Positions 26,522-36,176 of a stretch of 64,000 bases of DNA are shown piece after piece (the stretch's first letter is position 1; each line of letters opens with the position of its first letter). The notes beneath the pieces were generated by a model. That model ran no database searches. It was not told the origin of the DNA and saw only the letters and a program-made list of their open reading frames with translations. Made by a program: the position numbers and the translations under genes. This DNA comes from Xenorhabdus doucetiae (GTDB lineage: Bacteria; Pseudomonadota; Gammaproteobacteria; Enterobacterales; Enterobacteriaceae): the NCBI RefSeq assembly GCF_000968195.1, contig NZ_FO704550.1, positions 3,720,001 through 3,784,000 on the forward strand, read 5' to 3'.

Positions 26522-27565
26522 TCAGTCTTCGCTGAACAGATCGCCGCCGTGCATGTCGATCATCTCCAGTGCCTTGCCACCACCACGGGCAACACAGGTC
26601 AGTGGATCTTCAGCAACAATAACAGGAATGCCGGTTTCTTCCATCAACAAACGGTCAAGATTACGCAATAACGCGCCACCGCCCGTCAGCACCATGCCGC
26701 GCTCAGAAATATCAGAGGCCAATTCTGGTGGACACTGTTCCAAAGCAACCATCACCGCACTTACAATCCCCGTTAAGGGTTCTTGCAGTGCTTCAAGAAT
26801 TTCATTGGAATTCAGCGTAAAACTGCGCGGGACACCTTCCGCAAGGTTACGGCCACGCACTTCAATTTCCCGTACTTCATCCGTGGGATAGGCAGAACCA
26901 ATTTCATGCTTGATGCGCTCTGCCGTTGCTTCCCCAATCAGGGAGCCATAATTGCGGCGAACATAATTGATGATAGCTTCATCAAAACGGTCACCACCAA
27001 TACGTACCGAAGAAGAATAAACCACGCCATTCAGGGAGATAACCGCCACTTCCGTGGTTCCCCCACCAATATCAACCACCATTGAACCCGTTGCTTCGGA
27101 AACGGGCAAACCTGCGCCGATGGCGGCCGCCATGGGTTCTTCAATCAAAAAGACTTCCCTGGCGCCTGCGCTTTGGGCAGATTCACGAATGGCACGACGC
27201 TCAACTTGGGTCGCACCAACAGGCACACAGACCAACACGCGCGGACTTGGGCGCATGAAACTGTTGTTGTGAACCTGTTTGATAAAATGCTGTAGCATCT
27301 TTTCGGTAACATAAAAATCAGCAATGACCCCATCCTTCATGGGACGGATAGCGGCGATATTACCCGGCGTACGTCCCAGCATCTGCTTTGCTTCCAGCCC
27401 TACTGCTGCAACACTTTTTGGTGAACCAGCCCTGTCTTGACGAATGGCAACGACAGAAGGTTGATCCAATACTATTCCTTGGCCTTTGACATAAATAAGG
27501 GTATTGGCAGTACCCAAGTCAATGGACAAATCGTTGGAAAACATGCCACGAAATTTCTTTAACAT
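26522..27565 (-). CDS. mreB: Rod shape-determining protein MreB
   Basis: 347 aa from ATG at 27565 (MLKKFRGMFSNDLSIDLG); the frame extends to 27586 without homology. Bacterial actin with phosphate-1 motif DLGTANTLIYV, phosphate-2 VDIGGGTTEVAV and adenosine motif TGGGALLRNLD. It forms membrane filaments guiding lateral wall synthesis. It is the first gene of the mreBCD-yhdE-rng-yhdP-nit-tldD series, so its promoter is in 27566-28089. Confidence 0.98.
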   Translation of the reverse strand: MLKKFRGMFSNDLSIDLGTANTLIYVKGQGIVLDQPSVVAIRQDRAGSPKSVAAVGLEAKQMLGRTPGNIAAIRPMKDGVIADFYVTEKMLQHFIKQVHNNSFMRPSPRVLVCVPVGATQVERRAIRESAQSAGAREVFLIEEPMAAAIGAGLPVSEATGSMVVDIGGGTTEVAVISLNGVVYSSSVRIGGDRFDEAIINYVRRNYGSLIGEATAERIKHEIGSAYPTDEVREIEVRGRNLAEGVPRSFTLNSNEILEALQEPLTGIVSAVMVALEQCPPELASDISERGMVLTGGGALLRNLDRLLMEETGIPVIVAEDPLTCVARGGGKALEMIDMHGGDLFSED

Positions 27566-28089
27566 AACGAAAGGATAATCCTGCAAGCCGGGGACGGAGA
27601 TTGTCCGTCTACTCTACCAACCACATGAAGCAGCGACAAGGCGCATAATTAACTACTTTTACTACTTCAATAAAAGTGGCTACGTTATTCACATCAGAAA
27701 TACGATATTCTACGTTACTTTTCTCTAACGGAGCAGAAAAAAACTGCATAAAAATGGGTTAATTTCACCGATAATCTCATCACCGCCCTTCAAAATCAGC
27801 CAATACACCCAAAAACCCACATGCTCCAACGCGGGATAGTGTATTAATTATAAAAGCAATCGATGAATTTGGTGAGATTAGGAATAATATTTGGGCGCCT
27901 ATATATTATTATCTTTTCCAGTACCATCCTGAACAAAAATAAGTAACCACCGTTTTACCACTCTCTATCACAATATTGTTGCCCGCCCATTTCAGTACAT
28001 CAGATTTTATCTATATTGTGGTGATAAGAAATTGTAGTGATGAAAAATTGTGGTGATGTCAGATAGATACCCATCAAGGGAGAATTATC
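27566..28089. other. Intergenic region between divergent mreB and acuI
   Basis: No credible ORF. It should hold the mreB promoter (left) and the acuI promoter (right). The only clear repeat is the 16-bp triplet at 28015-28062. Confidence 0.6.
28015..28062 (+). repeat. Three 16-bp direct repeats upstream of acuI
   Basis: Units start at 28015, 28031 and 28047 with the shared core ATTGTRGTGAT; the array ends 27 bp before the acuI ATG. Such spacing could be a regulator site or simple replication slippage. Confidence 0.6.
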
Positions 28090-29064
28090 ATGAAAGCCTT
28101 ATTACTGGAACAACACGAAACATTATCAGCCTCTATTCAAGAGATTGATGCCTCTCAATTGCCCGCGGGGAATGTGGTTGTTGATATTCATTGGTCCACT
28201 CTCAATTACAAAGATGCCCTTGCGATTACCGGCAAAGGAAAGATTATCCGCCAATTTCCTATGGTGCCGGGGATCGATTTTTCGGGTGTGGTCCATCATT
28301 GTGAAGATCCCCGTTTTCACGTCGGGCAACAGGTTTTACTGACAGGCTGGGGTGTGGGAGAAACGCACTGGGGGGGACTGGCAGAACAAGCGCGGGTATC
28401 GGGTGAATGGCTGACACCCTTGCCGCACGCATTAACGCCCCGACAAGCCATGATCATCGGCACAGCGGGTTTTACGGCCATGTTATGCGTCATGGCGTTG
28501 GAACAAGGGGGGGTAACGCCTGACAGCGGAGAGATTGCCGTGACGGGCGCCAGTGGCGGTGTTGGCAGCACGGCAATCACCTTGCTGTCACAACTGGGCT
28601 ATTCCGTGACCGCGATTAGCAGCAAACCCGATAGTCGAGATTACCTGCTCTCACTGGGGGCAAATACGGTTTTGCCTGCCGGTGACTTCAACCAACCATC
28701 ACGCCCGCTGGAAAAACAGCGTTGGGCAGGTGTGATAGATACGGTTGGCGGCGTAACCTTGGCAACATTGCTGGCCCAAATCCATTACAACGGCACGGTG
28801 GCGGCCTGTGGCATGGCCAGTGACAGCCAGCTTCCCACCAGTGTGATGCCGTTTATCCTGCGTAATGTTCGCTTGCAGGGTGTGGCATCTGTGACGGTTC
28901 CGGCCGCCAAACGCTCTGCCATTTGGCAGCGTTTGCAGAAGCTGTTGCCAGCGGCCTTTTATCAACAAACCGCCAATGAAATTACACTAGAGCACGTGAT
29001 CGAATACGCCAATAAGTTGATAAACAATCAAATTACGGGCAGGACAATCGTGAAGGTGCGCTGA
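28090..29064 (+). CDS. acuI: Acrylyl-CoA reductase AcuI (YhdH)
   Basis: 324 aa, the family length. Medium-chain dehydrogenase/reductase of the quinone-oxidoreductase type that reduces acryloyl-CoA to propionyl-CoA with NADPH. Markers: LNYKDALAITGKGKIIRQFP near the N-terminus and the nucleotide-binding TGASGGVGSTAI. No structural zinc lobe is seen. ATG at 28090 follows AGGGAGAATT. It lies between mreB and aroQ, as yhdH does in E. coli. Confidence 0.93.
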   Translation: MKALLLEQHETLSASIQEIDASQLPAGNVVVDIHWSTLNYKDALAITGKGKIIRQFPMVPGIDFSGVVHHCEDPRFHVGQQVLLTGWGVGETHWGGLAEQARVSGEWLTPLPHALTPRQAMIIGTAGFTAMLCVMALEQGGVTPDSGEIAVTGASGGVGSTAITLLSQLGYSVTAISSKPDSRDYLLSLGANTVLPAGDFNQPSRPLEKQRWAGVIDTVGGVTLATLLAQIHYNGTVAACGMASDSQLPTSVMPFILRNVRLQGVASVTVPAAKRSAIWQRLQKLLPAAFYQQTANEITLEHVIEYANKLINNQITGRTIVKVR

Positions 29065-29219
29065 TAAGACCAGTATTTTGCTGCCAAATGCCACGATATG
29101 TTTATAATGTCGGGCTTTATCGCCAAATTTACAATTCTAGATATCAGAAAGAGATGACAAACCGTTAACATCGAGTTATCTTGGTCGATTGTTGACAGAT
29201 TGCCGGAGATACCCGCACA

Positions 29220-29672
29220 ATGGCAGATAAGTTTCGCATTTTACTCTTGAATGGCCCCAACCTGAACCTGTTGGGAACGCGAGAGCCAGAGACCTACGGC
29301 AAGTTAACGCTTGATGACATCGTTAACAGACTGTCAAAAGAAGCTCACCAATCGGGGGCTGAATTATCCCATCTGCAATCCAACGCAGAATCTGAATTAA
29401 TTGAGAGAATTCATTCAGCGCGAGGCAATACGGATTTTATTTTAATTAACCCTGCGGCATACACGCATACCAGCGTAGCATTGCGCGACGCACTTCTGGC
29501 GGTCGATATCCCATTTATTGAGATTCACCTTTCCAACGTGCACGCCCGCGAACCATTCCGCCACCACTCATATCTTTCCGATATTGCAGTCGGCGTAATC
29601 TGCGGGTTGGGAGCGGATGGTTATCGTTTCGCATTACAGGCAGCGGTCAACCGCTTGTCAACATCCAACTAA
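29220..29672 (+). CDS. aroQ: 3-dehydroquinate dehydratase, type II
   Basis: 150 aa. It converts 3-dehydroquinate to 3-dehydroshikimate in the shikimate pathway. Conserved parts: LLNGPNLNLLGTREPETYG with the catalytic Tyr, the NPAAYTHTS loop and EIHLSNVHAREPFRHHS with the catalytic His region. ATG at 29220 follows CCGGAG. It is placed 28 bp before accB, the usual aroQ-accB-accC arrangement. Confidence 0.97.
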   Translation: MADKFRILLLNGPNLNLLGTREPETYGKLTLDDIVNRLSKEAHQSGAELSHLQSNAESELIERIHSARGNTDFILINPAAYTHTSVALRDALLAVDIPFIEIHLSNVHAREPFRHHSYLSDIAVGVICGLGADGYRFALQAAVNRLSTSN

Positions 29673-29700
29673 TTGACTGAAAAAGTACGGAACCACACTC

Positions 29701-30156
29701 ATGGATATTCGTAAGATAAAAAAATTGATCGAGCTGGTTGAAGAATCTGGCATTTCTGAACTGGAAATTTCTGAAGGTGAAGAGTCAGTACGCATCAGCC
29801 GGACAACGGTAGCCACGGCAATCCCTGTGACCCAGCAATATATTTCTGCACCTGCCCAGCAGCCAGTGCATGCCGCAGCGCCCGCAGCACCCGCCATCGC
29901 TGACAGATCGGCTGAAATCAGCGGTCACATCGTTCGCTCCCCAATGGTGGGAACGTTCTACCGTTCACCCAGCCCAGATGCGAAACCTTTCATCGAAGTC
30001 GGCCAGCATGTGAATCAGGGCGAAACCCTGTGTATCGTTGAAGCCATGAAAATGATGAACCAGATCGAAGCTGACAAAACAGGTGTCGTGAAAGCGATTC
30101 TGGCTCAAGACGGTCAACCGGTTGAATTCGACGAGCCATTGGTCGTCATCGAATAA
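29701..30156 (+). CDS. accB: Biotin carboxyl carrier protein AccB
   Basis: 151 aa. N-terminal dimerising segment (residues 1-35), an Ala/Pro/Gln linker (about 45-70) and the C-terminal biotinyl domain with biotinylation lysine Lys117 in EAMKMMN. It carries CO2 between AccC and the carboxyltransferase in acetyl-CoA carboxylase. It is 13 bp upstream of accC. Confidence 0.98.
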   Translation: MDIRKIKKLIELVEESGISELEISEGEESVRISRTTVATAIPVTQQYISAPAQQPVHAAAPAAPAIADRSAEISGHIVRSPMVGTFYRSPSPDAKPFIEVGQHVNQGETLCIVEAMKMMNQIEADKTGVVKAILAQDGQPVEFDEPLVVIE

Positions 30157-30169
30157 CGAGGCGCACCCC

Positions 30170-31519
30170 ATGCTTGAAAAAATTGTCATTGCTAACCGCG
30201 GTGAAATTGCACTGCGTATCCTGAGAGCCTGTAAAGAACTTGGGATCAAAACCGTAGCGGTGCACTCTGCGGCAGATCGTGACCTGAAGCACGTCCTGCT
30301 GGCGGATGAAACCGTCTGCATCGGCCCTGCCGCCTCGGCAAAAAGTTACCTGAATATTCCTGCTATTATCTCTGCGGCGGAAATCACTTGTGCGCAGGCC
30401 ATCCATCCCGGTTATGGCTTCCTGTCTGAAAATGCCGACTTCGCTGAACAGGTCGAGCGTTCCGGCTTTATTTTCATCGGCCCGAAAGCAGAGACTATCC
30501 GTTTGATGGGCGATAAAGTTTCCGCTATCAGTGCGATGAAAAAAGCGGGCGTTCCTTGCGTTCCTGGCTCTGATGGCCCATTGGGTGACGATGCCGAGAA
30601 AAACAAAGTCATTGCCAACCGCATCGGTTATCCGGTGATCATCAAGGCATCCGGCGGCGGCGGCGGTCGTGGTATGCGCGTTGTCCGCAGCGACAAAGAT
30701 CTGGAACAATCCATCGCCATGACCCGCGCAGAAGCCAAAGCCGCGTTCAACAACGACATGGTCTACATGGAGAAATTCCTTGAGAACCCACGTCACGTTG
30801 AAATTCAGGTTTTGGCTGATGGTCAGGGTAATGCGCTCTATCTGGCTGAACGTGACTGCTCCATGCAGCGCCGCCACCAGAAAGTGGTGGAAGAAGCGCC
30901 GGCACCGGGCATTTCACCAGAGCTGCGCCGCAGCATCGGTGAGCGCTGTGCCAATGCCTGTATCGAAATCGGCTATCGCGGAGCGGGTACCTTTGAGTTT
31001 CTGTACGAAAACGACGAATTCTACTTTATTGAGATGAATACCCGTATTCAGGTTGAACATCCCGTGACTGAAATGATCACCGGCGTTGACTTGATTAAGG
31101 AACAGTTACGTATTGCCTCTGGCCTGCCGCTGTCCATCAAACAGGAAGACATCGAAATCAACGGTCATGCGATCGAATGCCGTATCAATGCGGAAGATCC
31201 GAAAACCTTCCTGCCAAGTCCGGGCAAGATCACCCATTTCCACTCGCCGGGCGGGTTTGGTGTGCGTTGGGAATCCCATATCTATGCAGGCTATACCGTA
31301 CCGCCTTACTATGATTCGATGATCGGTAAGTTAATCACTTACGGCGAGACCCGTGAAGTGGCGATTGCCCGCATGAAGAATGCGCTGGCCGAATTGATCA
31401 TTGATGGCATCAAGACCAATATCGACCTGCAACTGGCCATCATGAATGACGAGAACTTCCAGCAAGGTGGCACCAATATCCACTATCTGGAGAAGAAACT
31501 GGGCTTGCAGGATAAGTAA
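30170..31519 (+). CDS. accC: Biotin carboxylase AccC
   Basis: 449 aa from ATG at 30170 (MLEKIVIANRGEIALRILRA), identical in length to E. coli AccC; the frame extends to 30122 within accB but that start is unsupported. ATP-grasp enzyme: glycine-rich loop IKASGGGGGRGM, catalytic region EMNTRIQVEHPVTEM. It carboxylates biotin on AccB, the first step to malonyl-CoA. A terminator follows at 31561. Confidence 0.98.
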   Translation: MLEKIVIANRGEIALRILRACKELGIKTVAVHSAADRDLKHVLLADETVCIGPAASAKSYLNIPAIISAAEITCAQAIHPGYGFLSENADFAEQVERSGFIFIGPKAETIRLMGDKVSAISAMKKAGVPCVPGSDGPLGDDAEKNKVIANRIGYPVIIKASGGGGGRGMRVVRSDKDLEQSIAMTRAEAKAAFNNDMVYMEKFLENPRHVEIQVLADGQGNALYLAERDCSMQRRHQKVVEEAPAPGISPELRRSIGERCANACIEIGYRGAGTFEFLYENDEFYFIEMNTRIQVEHPVTEMITGVDLIKEQLRIASGLPLSIKQEDIEINGHAIECRINAEDPKTFLPSPGKITHFHSPGGFGVRWESHIYAGYTVPPYYDSMIGKLITYGETREVAIARMKNALAELIIDGIKTNIDLQLAIMNDENFQQGGTNIHYLEKKLGLQDK

Positions 31520-31560
31520 GTCTTCTTTCTAACGTTCAGGCAGCATTGCCTAAAATCAAT

Positions 31561-31596
31561 AAAATCCCATCTTTTACCGGTGGGATTTTTTATTTA
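31561..31596 (+). terminator. accBC terminator
   Basis: AAAATCCCATC and GGTGGGATTTT pair around a short loop at 31561-31591 and are followed by further T residues. Confidence 0.85.
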
Positions 31597-31837
31597 ATCC
31601 GCGTTCAAAAACACCCGATAAATATTTAAATGAATATGGACATACTGACTTCCAAAATAACAACTTAACCAAAAGACAAAATACATACGACCTTTTAAAA
31701 AATATTATTTCATTGAAAATCAAGACAGTATTCTGATTTAATTCTTATTTCCACAACCCATTTTTCCCCTGAATAAATCCGCACATTACCGTACAATTCC
31801 CTCCCATATTGTTTCATGTAAATTACTCGGAGAACGG
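31597..31837. other. AT-rich intergenic region before yhdT
   Basis: No credible ORF; presumably the yhdT-panF-prmA promoter region. No operator could be named. Confidence 0.5.
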
Positions 31838-32110
31838 ATGGACGGACGATTTGTTCAATCCAACAAAGAAGCACGCTGGGCAATATTCCTGACATTGGCT
31901 TATCTCGTTGGTTGGCTTCTGTGTGCTTACCTGCCCAGCGATGCCATCGGCATAACCGGGCTGCCCCGCTGGTTTGAGCTGGCTTGCCTGCTGCTACCCA
32001 CCTTATTTATCATCCTTTGCGGGTTGATGGTGAAGTACCTGTTCAAGGATATTCCGCTGGAGGATGGTGCGCTGGAGGATCGTACACTGGAGAATAGTGA
32101 TGCAAAGTGA
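31838..32110 (+). CDS. yhdT: YhdT family inner-membrane protein (DUF997)
   Basis: 90 aa with two membrane helices (about residues 14-33 and 47-68), the family size; function unknown. It precedes panF everywhere in Enterobacterales and here overlaps it by 11 bp, so the two are coupled. The charged C-terminal tail consists of three 15-bp tandem repeats (32054-32098; LEDG, LEDR and LENS units), which makes the tail different from relatives. Confidence 0.9.
   Translation: MDGRFVQSNKEARWAIFLTLAYLVGWLLCAYLPSDAIGITGLPRWFELACLLLPTLFIILCGLMVKYLFKDIPLEDGALEDRTLENSDAK
32054..32098 (+). repeat. 15-bp triplicate at the yhdT 3' end
   Basis: Units 32054-32068, 32069-32083 and 32084-32098 encode PLEDG, ALEDR and TLENS; the array also contains the ribosome-site region of panF. 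Confidence 0.8.
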
Positions 32111-33545
32111 AGTGATTCTGCCTCTCGTGGGCTATCTGGCCTTGGTTTTCATACTCTCAATCTATGCTTATCGCCGCCGGCAAACTGGTGAATTCCTGAA
32201 TGAGTATTTTCTCGGCAACCGTTCCATGGGCGGTTTCGTACTGGCCATGACCATTACCGCCACCTATATCAGTGCCAGCTCATTTATTGGCGGCCCCGGT
32301 GCTGCTTATAAGTATGGTATCGGTTGGGTGCTGTTATCACTGATCCAACTGCCTGCGATCTGGCTCTCACTGAGCGTACTGGGGAAAAAATTTGCTATCC
32401 TCGCCCGCCGTTACAATGCGGTTACGCTCAATGACATGCTGTATGCGCGCTACCAGAGCCGCTTTCTGGTCTGGTTTGCCAGCATAAGCCTGCTGGTTGC
32501 TTTTGTCGGTGCCATGACCGTGCAATTCATTGGCGGGGCACGTTTGCTGGAAACTGCGGCGGGTATCCCCTACGATACCGGGTTACTGATTTTTGGCGTG
32601 TCAATTGCCCTCTATACCGCATTTGGCGGTTTTAGGGCCAGTGTCCTCAATGACGCCCTGCAAGGGCTGGTGATGCTGCTGGGAACAGTGTTATTGCTGG
32701 CAGGCATTATCTACAAAGCCGGCGGGATATCAGCGGCAGTAACTACCCTGCGCACCATCGATCCCAATCTGGTTTCGCCTTATGGTGCCGATAATATCCT
32801 CTCTGGGCCATTTATGGCGTCTTTCTGGGTCTTGGTCTGCTTTGGTGTCGTCGGGCTGCCACACACCGCTGTACGCTGCATCTCGTATAAAGACAGCAAG
32901 GCGGTTCACCGTGGTATTGTACTTGGCACCCTCATCATGGCATTCCTGATGTTCGGTATGCACCTTGCGGGTGCCCTTGGCCGGGCCATCATTCCTGACC
33001 TGACCATCCCCGACCAAGTGATCCCAACCTTGATGATCACCGTGCTGCCGCCTGTTGCCGCCGGGATTTTTCTGGCTGCGCCCATGGCGGCGATTATGTC
33101 CACCATTAATGCCCAACTGCTGCAATCTTCGGCCACTATCGTCAAAGATCTCTATTTAAACCTGTACCCACAACAGATCCGTCAGGAGAAAAAACTTTCA
33201 CGCCTCTCCAGCTACTCCACCCTGTTTTTAGGCGCATTATTACTGCTGGCAGCCTGGCGTCCACCGGAGATGATTATCTGGCTGAACCTGCTGGCATTTG
33301 GAGGGCTGCAAGCCGTTTTCCTCTGGCCGCTGGTTCTGGGGTTATATTGGGAAAAAGCCAATGCCCAAGGGGCAATCAGCTCAATGCTGACCGGTGCGGC
33401 AAGTTATACTTTGCTGGCAACGTTCAATCTCCAGCTTCTGGGTTTCCATCCCATCGTGCCATCACTATTGTTAAGTTTACTGGCATTTTGGATCGGGAAT
33501 ATGTTGGGGAATAAACGCACACAACAAGCTGCTGTTTCTCAATAA
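32100..33545 (+). CDS. panF: Sodium/pantothenate symporter PanF
   Basis: 481 aa (E. coli 483) from ATG at 32100, inside the end of yhdT; the frame extends to 32064 but only in the yhdT repeat tail. SSS-family transporter with about thirteen helices; conserved YFLGNRSMGGFVLAMT and GPGAAYKYGIGW blocks. It imports pantothenate for CoA synthesis. prmA starts 54 bp downstream. Confidence 0.96.
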   Translation: MQSEVILPLVGYLALVFILSIYAYRRRQTGEFLNEYFLGNRSMGGFVLAMTITATYISASSFIGGPGAAYKYGIGWVLLSLIQLPAIWLSLSVLGKKFAILARRYNAVTLNDMLYARYQSRFLVWFASISLLVAFVGAMTVQFIGGARLLETAAGIPYDTGLLIFGVSIALYTAFGGFRASVLNDALQGLVMLLGTVLLLAGIIYKAGGISAAVTTLRTIDPNLVSPYGADNILSGPFMASFWVLVCFGVVGLPHTAVRCISYKDSKAVHRGIVLGTLIMAFLMFGMHLAGALGRAIIPDLTIPDQVIPTLMITVLPPVAAGIFLAAPMAAIMSTINAQLLQSSATIVKDLYLNLYPQQIRQEKKLSRLSSYSTLFLGALLLLAAWRPPEMIIWLNLLAFGGLQAVFLWPLVLGLYWEKANAQGAISSMLTGAASYTLLATFNLQLLGFHPIVPSLLLSLLAFWIGNMLGNKRTQQAAVSQ

Positions 33546-33599
33546 TTGCGGCGCGATTTAATTTTATACAACAACGTCATTTACAAAACGAGAATTTTT

Positions 33600-34481
33600 A
33601 TGCCTTGGATACAATTAAGATTAAACACCACGGGACAACAAGCGGAAGCCTTGGGCGATGAGCTGATGGAAAGTGGGGCTGTCTCGGTCACCTTTCAGGA
33701 TAGCCATGATACCCCCATTTTTGAGCCTCTGCCGGGCGAGACCCGTTTATGGGGCGATACTGATGTCATTGGCCTGTATGACGCTGAAATGGATATGAAA
33801 GCAGTTGTCAGCCAATTGGAGCAGGTTCCCCAACTGGGCACAGGCTTTATCCACAAAATTGAACAACTGGAAGACAAAGATTGGGAGCGTGAATGGATGG
33901 ACAACTTCCACCCGATGCGCTTCGGTCAACGTCTGTGGATTTGCCCTAGCTGGCGCGAAGTGCCCGACCCGCAGGCGGTCAATGTCATGCTGGATCCCGG
34001 TCTGGCATTCGGGACAGGCACTCACCCAACCACTTCTCTTTGCCTGCAATGGTTAGATGGCCTTGACCTCACCGATAAAACCGTGATCGACTTCGGCTGC
34101 GGTTCAGGCATCCTGGCTATCGCCGCCCTGAAACTGGGGGCGAAACACGCCATCGGTATCGATATCGACCCACAAGCCATTCAAGCCAGCCGGGATAACG
34201 CTGAACGCAACGGCGTCTCTGACCAACTGACGCTCTATCTGTCTAAAGACCAACCTAAAGACCTCGAATGCGATATCGTGATCGCCAATATTTTGGCAGG
34301 TCCACTGCGTGAACTTGCCCCTGTTATCGGCTCACTGCCGAAATCGGGTGGATTATTGGGCTTGTCCGGTGTTCTGGCCAGTCAGGCGGAAGGTGTTGCC
34401 CAAGCCTATGACAATGAATTTATTGTCGATCCGATCGTTGAACAAGAAGAATGGTGCCGCATCACAGGGATTAAAAAATAA
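33600..34481 (+). CDS. prmA: Ribosomal protein L11 methyltransferase PrmA
   Basis: 293 aa, identical length to E. coli, from ATG at 33600 (MPWIQLRLNTTG); the frame extends to 33546 without homology. N-terminal L11-recognition domain and C-terminal SAM domain with motif I VIDFGCGSGILAIAALKLGA and the NILAGPL motif. It trimethylates several L11 residues. It follows panF as in E. coli. Confidence 0.97.
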   Translation: MPWIQLRLNTTGQQAEALGDELMESGAVSVTFQDSHDTPIFEPLPGETRLWGDTDVIGLYDAEMDMKAVVSQLEQVPQLGTGFIHKIEQLEDKDWEREWMDNFHPMRFGQRLWICPSWREVPDPQAVNVMLDPGLAFGTGTHPTTSLCLQWLDGLDLTDKTVIDFGCGSGILAIAALKLGAKHAIGIDIDPQAIQASRDNAERNGVSDQLTLYLSKDQPKDLECDIVIANILAGPLRELAPVIGSLPKSGGLLGLSGVLASQAEGVAQAYDNEFIVDPIVEQEEWCRITGIKK

Positions 34482-34698
34482 TCACCTGATACCTATTGCA
34501 AAGCGCGATTATCCACTAAAATGATCACTTGGGAGGTCAAATTGGGGGTAATCCGCTCTCTTTGTGATTAGAAATATAAGTAATAATAAATTTTATCAAA
34601 AACATGTAACCACATGTTATTTAAGACTAATTAAACAAATCTGAAAAAATCAACTGGAAAAAATCCGTTATAAATATCGATTCGCTCAAAGTTTGGCC

Positions 34699-34727
34699 TT
34701 TCATATCTTGTGAAAAATGCGTAATAT
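34699..34727 (+). promoter_or_regulatory. dusB-fis promoter
   Basis: TTTCAT (34699-34704), 17 bp, TAATAT (34722-34727), then a GC-rich discriminator (ACGCGCCC). The stretch closely resembles the E. coli fis promoter, where the GC discriminator gives stringent (ppGpp) and growth-phase control. Confidence 0.8.
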
Positions 34728-34766
34728 ACGCGCCCTTAGTCACAGTTGACCACTCTTTCTTCGTCT

Positions 34767-35750
34767 ATGCGTATCGGACAATACCAGTTGAAAAACTGTC
34801 TTATTGCGGCTCCTATGGCAGGCATTACAGATCGCCCGTTTCGATCTCTTTGCTACCACATGGGTGCAGGAATGGCAGTCTCAGAAATGCTTTCTTCCAA
34901 TCCCCAAGTTTGGAAGACGGATAAATCCCGGCTGCGTATGGTTCATAGCGACGAACCCGGCGTGCGTTCTGTACAAATTGCCGGTAGTGATCCCGATGAT
35001 ATGGCGGCGGCAGCGAAAATTAACGTAGCCAACGGCGCTCAGATCATCGATATCAATATGGGGTGCCCAGCTAAGAAGGTGAATCGTAAGCTGGCAGGCT
35101 CTGCATTACTGCGTTATCCAGAACTGGTTGAAAAAATCCTTTCTGCGGTAGTCAATGCAGTGGATGTTCCTGTCACTTTGAAGATCCGCACAGGCTGGTC
35201 ACCGGAAGAACGTAACTGTGTAGAAATTGCCCAATTGGCCGAGCGTTGCGGTATTCAGGCTCTTACGATACATGGCAGGACACGATCTTGCCTGTTTAAT
35301 GGTGAGGCCGAGTACGACAACATTCGGACAGTTAAGCAGACTGTTGCCATACCAATTATTGCCAATGGTGACATTACTGACCCGCTAAAAGCCAGAGCAG
35401 TGCTTGAATACACTGGGGCTGATGCCCTAATGATAGGCCGTGCTGCTCAGGGAAGACCCTGGATCTTTCGGGAAATCCAGCACTATCTGGAAACAGGAGA
35501 ATTGCTGCCACCGATGCCCCTTGGCGACGTGCAGCGTTTAATGAGTGAGCATATGCGAGAACTGCATGATTTTTACGGTCAAGGCAAAGGAGTTCGTATT
35601 GCTCGCAAGCATGTATCTTGGTATCTCAAGGAACATGCCCCTGCTGACCAGTTTCGGCGCACATTCAACGCCATTGAGGATGCCAGCGAACAGCTGGAGG
35701 CGTTGGAGGCATACTTCGAAAATTTTTGCGTAAATAAAGAAAAGAGCTGA
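34767..35750 (+). CDS. dusB: tRNA-dihydrouridine synthase B
   Basis: 327 aa from ATG at 34767 (MRIGQYQLKNCLIAAPMAG), the orthologous start; an in-frame TTG at 34746 is not needed. FMN enzyme that reduces uridine 17 in tRNA. The catalytic Cys lies in NMGCPAKKVNRK; FMN contacts in ANGDITDP and GRAAQGRPW. It ends 7 bp before fis, so the two are one operon, as in E. coli. Confidence 0.97.
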   Translation: MRIGQYQLKNCLIAAPMAGITDRPFRSLCYHMGAGMAVSEMLSSNPQVWKTDKSRLRMVHSDEPGVRSVQIAGSDPDDMAAAAKINVANGAQIIDINMGCPAKKVNRKLAGSALLRYPELVEKILSAVVNAVDVPVTLKIRTGWSPEERNCVEIAQLAERCGIQALTIHGRTRSCLFNGEAEYDNIRTVKQTVAIPIIANGDITDPLKARAVLEYTGADALMIGRAAQGRPWIFREIQHYLETGELLPPMPLGDVQRLMSEHMRELHDFYGQGKGVRIARKHVSWYLKEHAPADQFRRTFNAIEDASEQLEALEAYFENFCVNKEKS

Positions 35751-35757
35751 CAGAACT

Positions 35758-36054
35758 ATGTTCGAACAACGCGTAAATTCTGATGTACTAACCGTTGCTA
35801 CTGTAAATTCACAAGATCAGGTAACACAAAAACCTCTGCGTGATTCAGTTAAACAAGCACTGAAGAACTATTTTGCTCAACTGAACGGTCAAGACGTTAA
35901 TGACCTGTATGAGCTGGTACTGGCTGAAGTAGAACAGCCACTGTTGGACATGGTGATGCAATACACCCGTGGCAACCAGACTCGCGCAGCACTGATGATG
36001 GGCATCAACCGTGGTACTCTGCGTAAGAAACTGAAAAAATACGGCATGAACTAA
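35758..36054 (+). CDS. fis: DNA-binding protein Fis
   Basis: 98 aa, nearly identical to E. coli Fis, including the HTH GNQTRAALMMGINRGTLRKK. Nucleoid protein and activator of rRNA promoters, abundant in early exponential growth. Followed by a strong terminator. It is the last core gene before the accessory region. Confidence 0.99.
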   Translation: MFEQRVNSDVLTVATVNSQDQVTQKPLRDSVKQALKNYFAQLNGQDVNDLYELVLAEVEQPLLDMVMQYTRGNQTRAALMMGINRGTLRKKLKKYGMN

Positions 36055-36083
36055 TCGTTCATTCGTAACTGCTTGAAGAAAAG

Positions 36084-36117
36084 GCACAATAGTGAATAAC
36101 TGTTGTGCTTTTTTTGT
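36084..36117 (+). terminator. fis terminator
   Basis: GCACAATAGT and ACTGTTGTGC pair with one wobble around a short loop (36084-36108), followed by a run of seven or more T residues. Confidence 0.9.
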
Positions 36118-36176
36118 TTGTGTTTATACAAATGTTGATACATTGTTCACCGAACAAACCTATAAGCCTTCTGGCA

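Noticed and set aside
28015..28062. Considered as a CRISPR-like array
   Set aside because: Units are only 16 bp, directly adjacent, without spacers, and there are no cas genes.
30146..30877. 243-codon open frame on the minus strand
   Set aside because: Antisense to accB/accC, which are near-certain.
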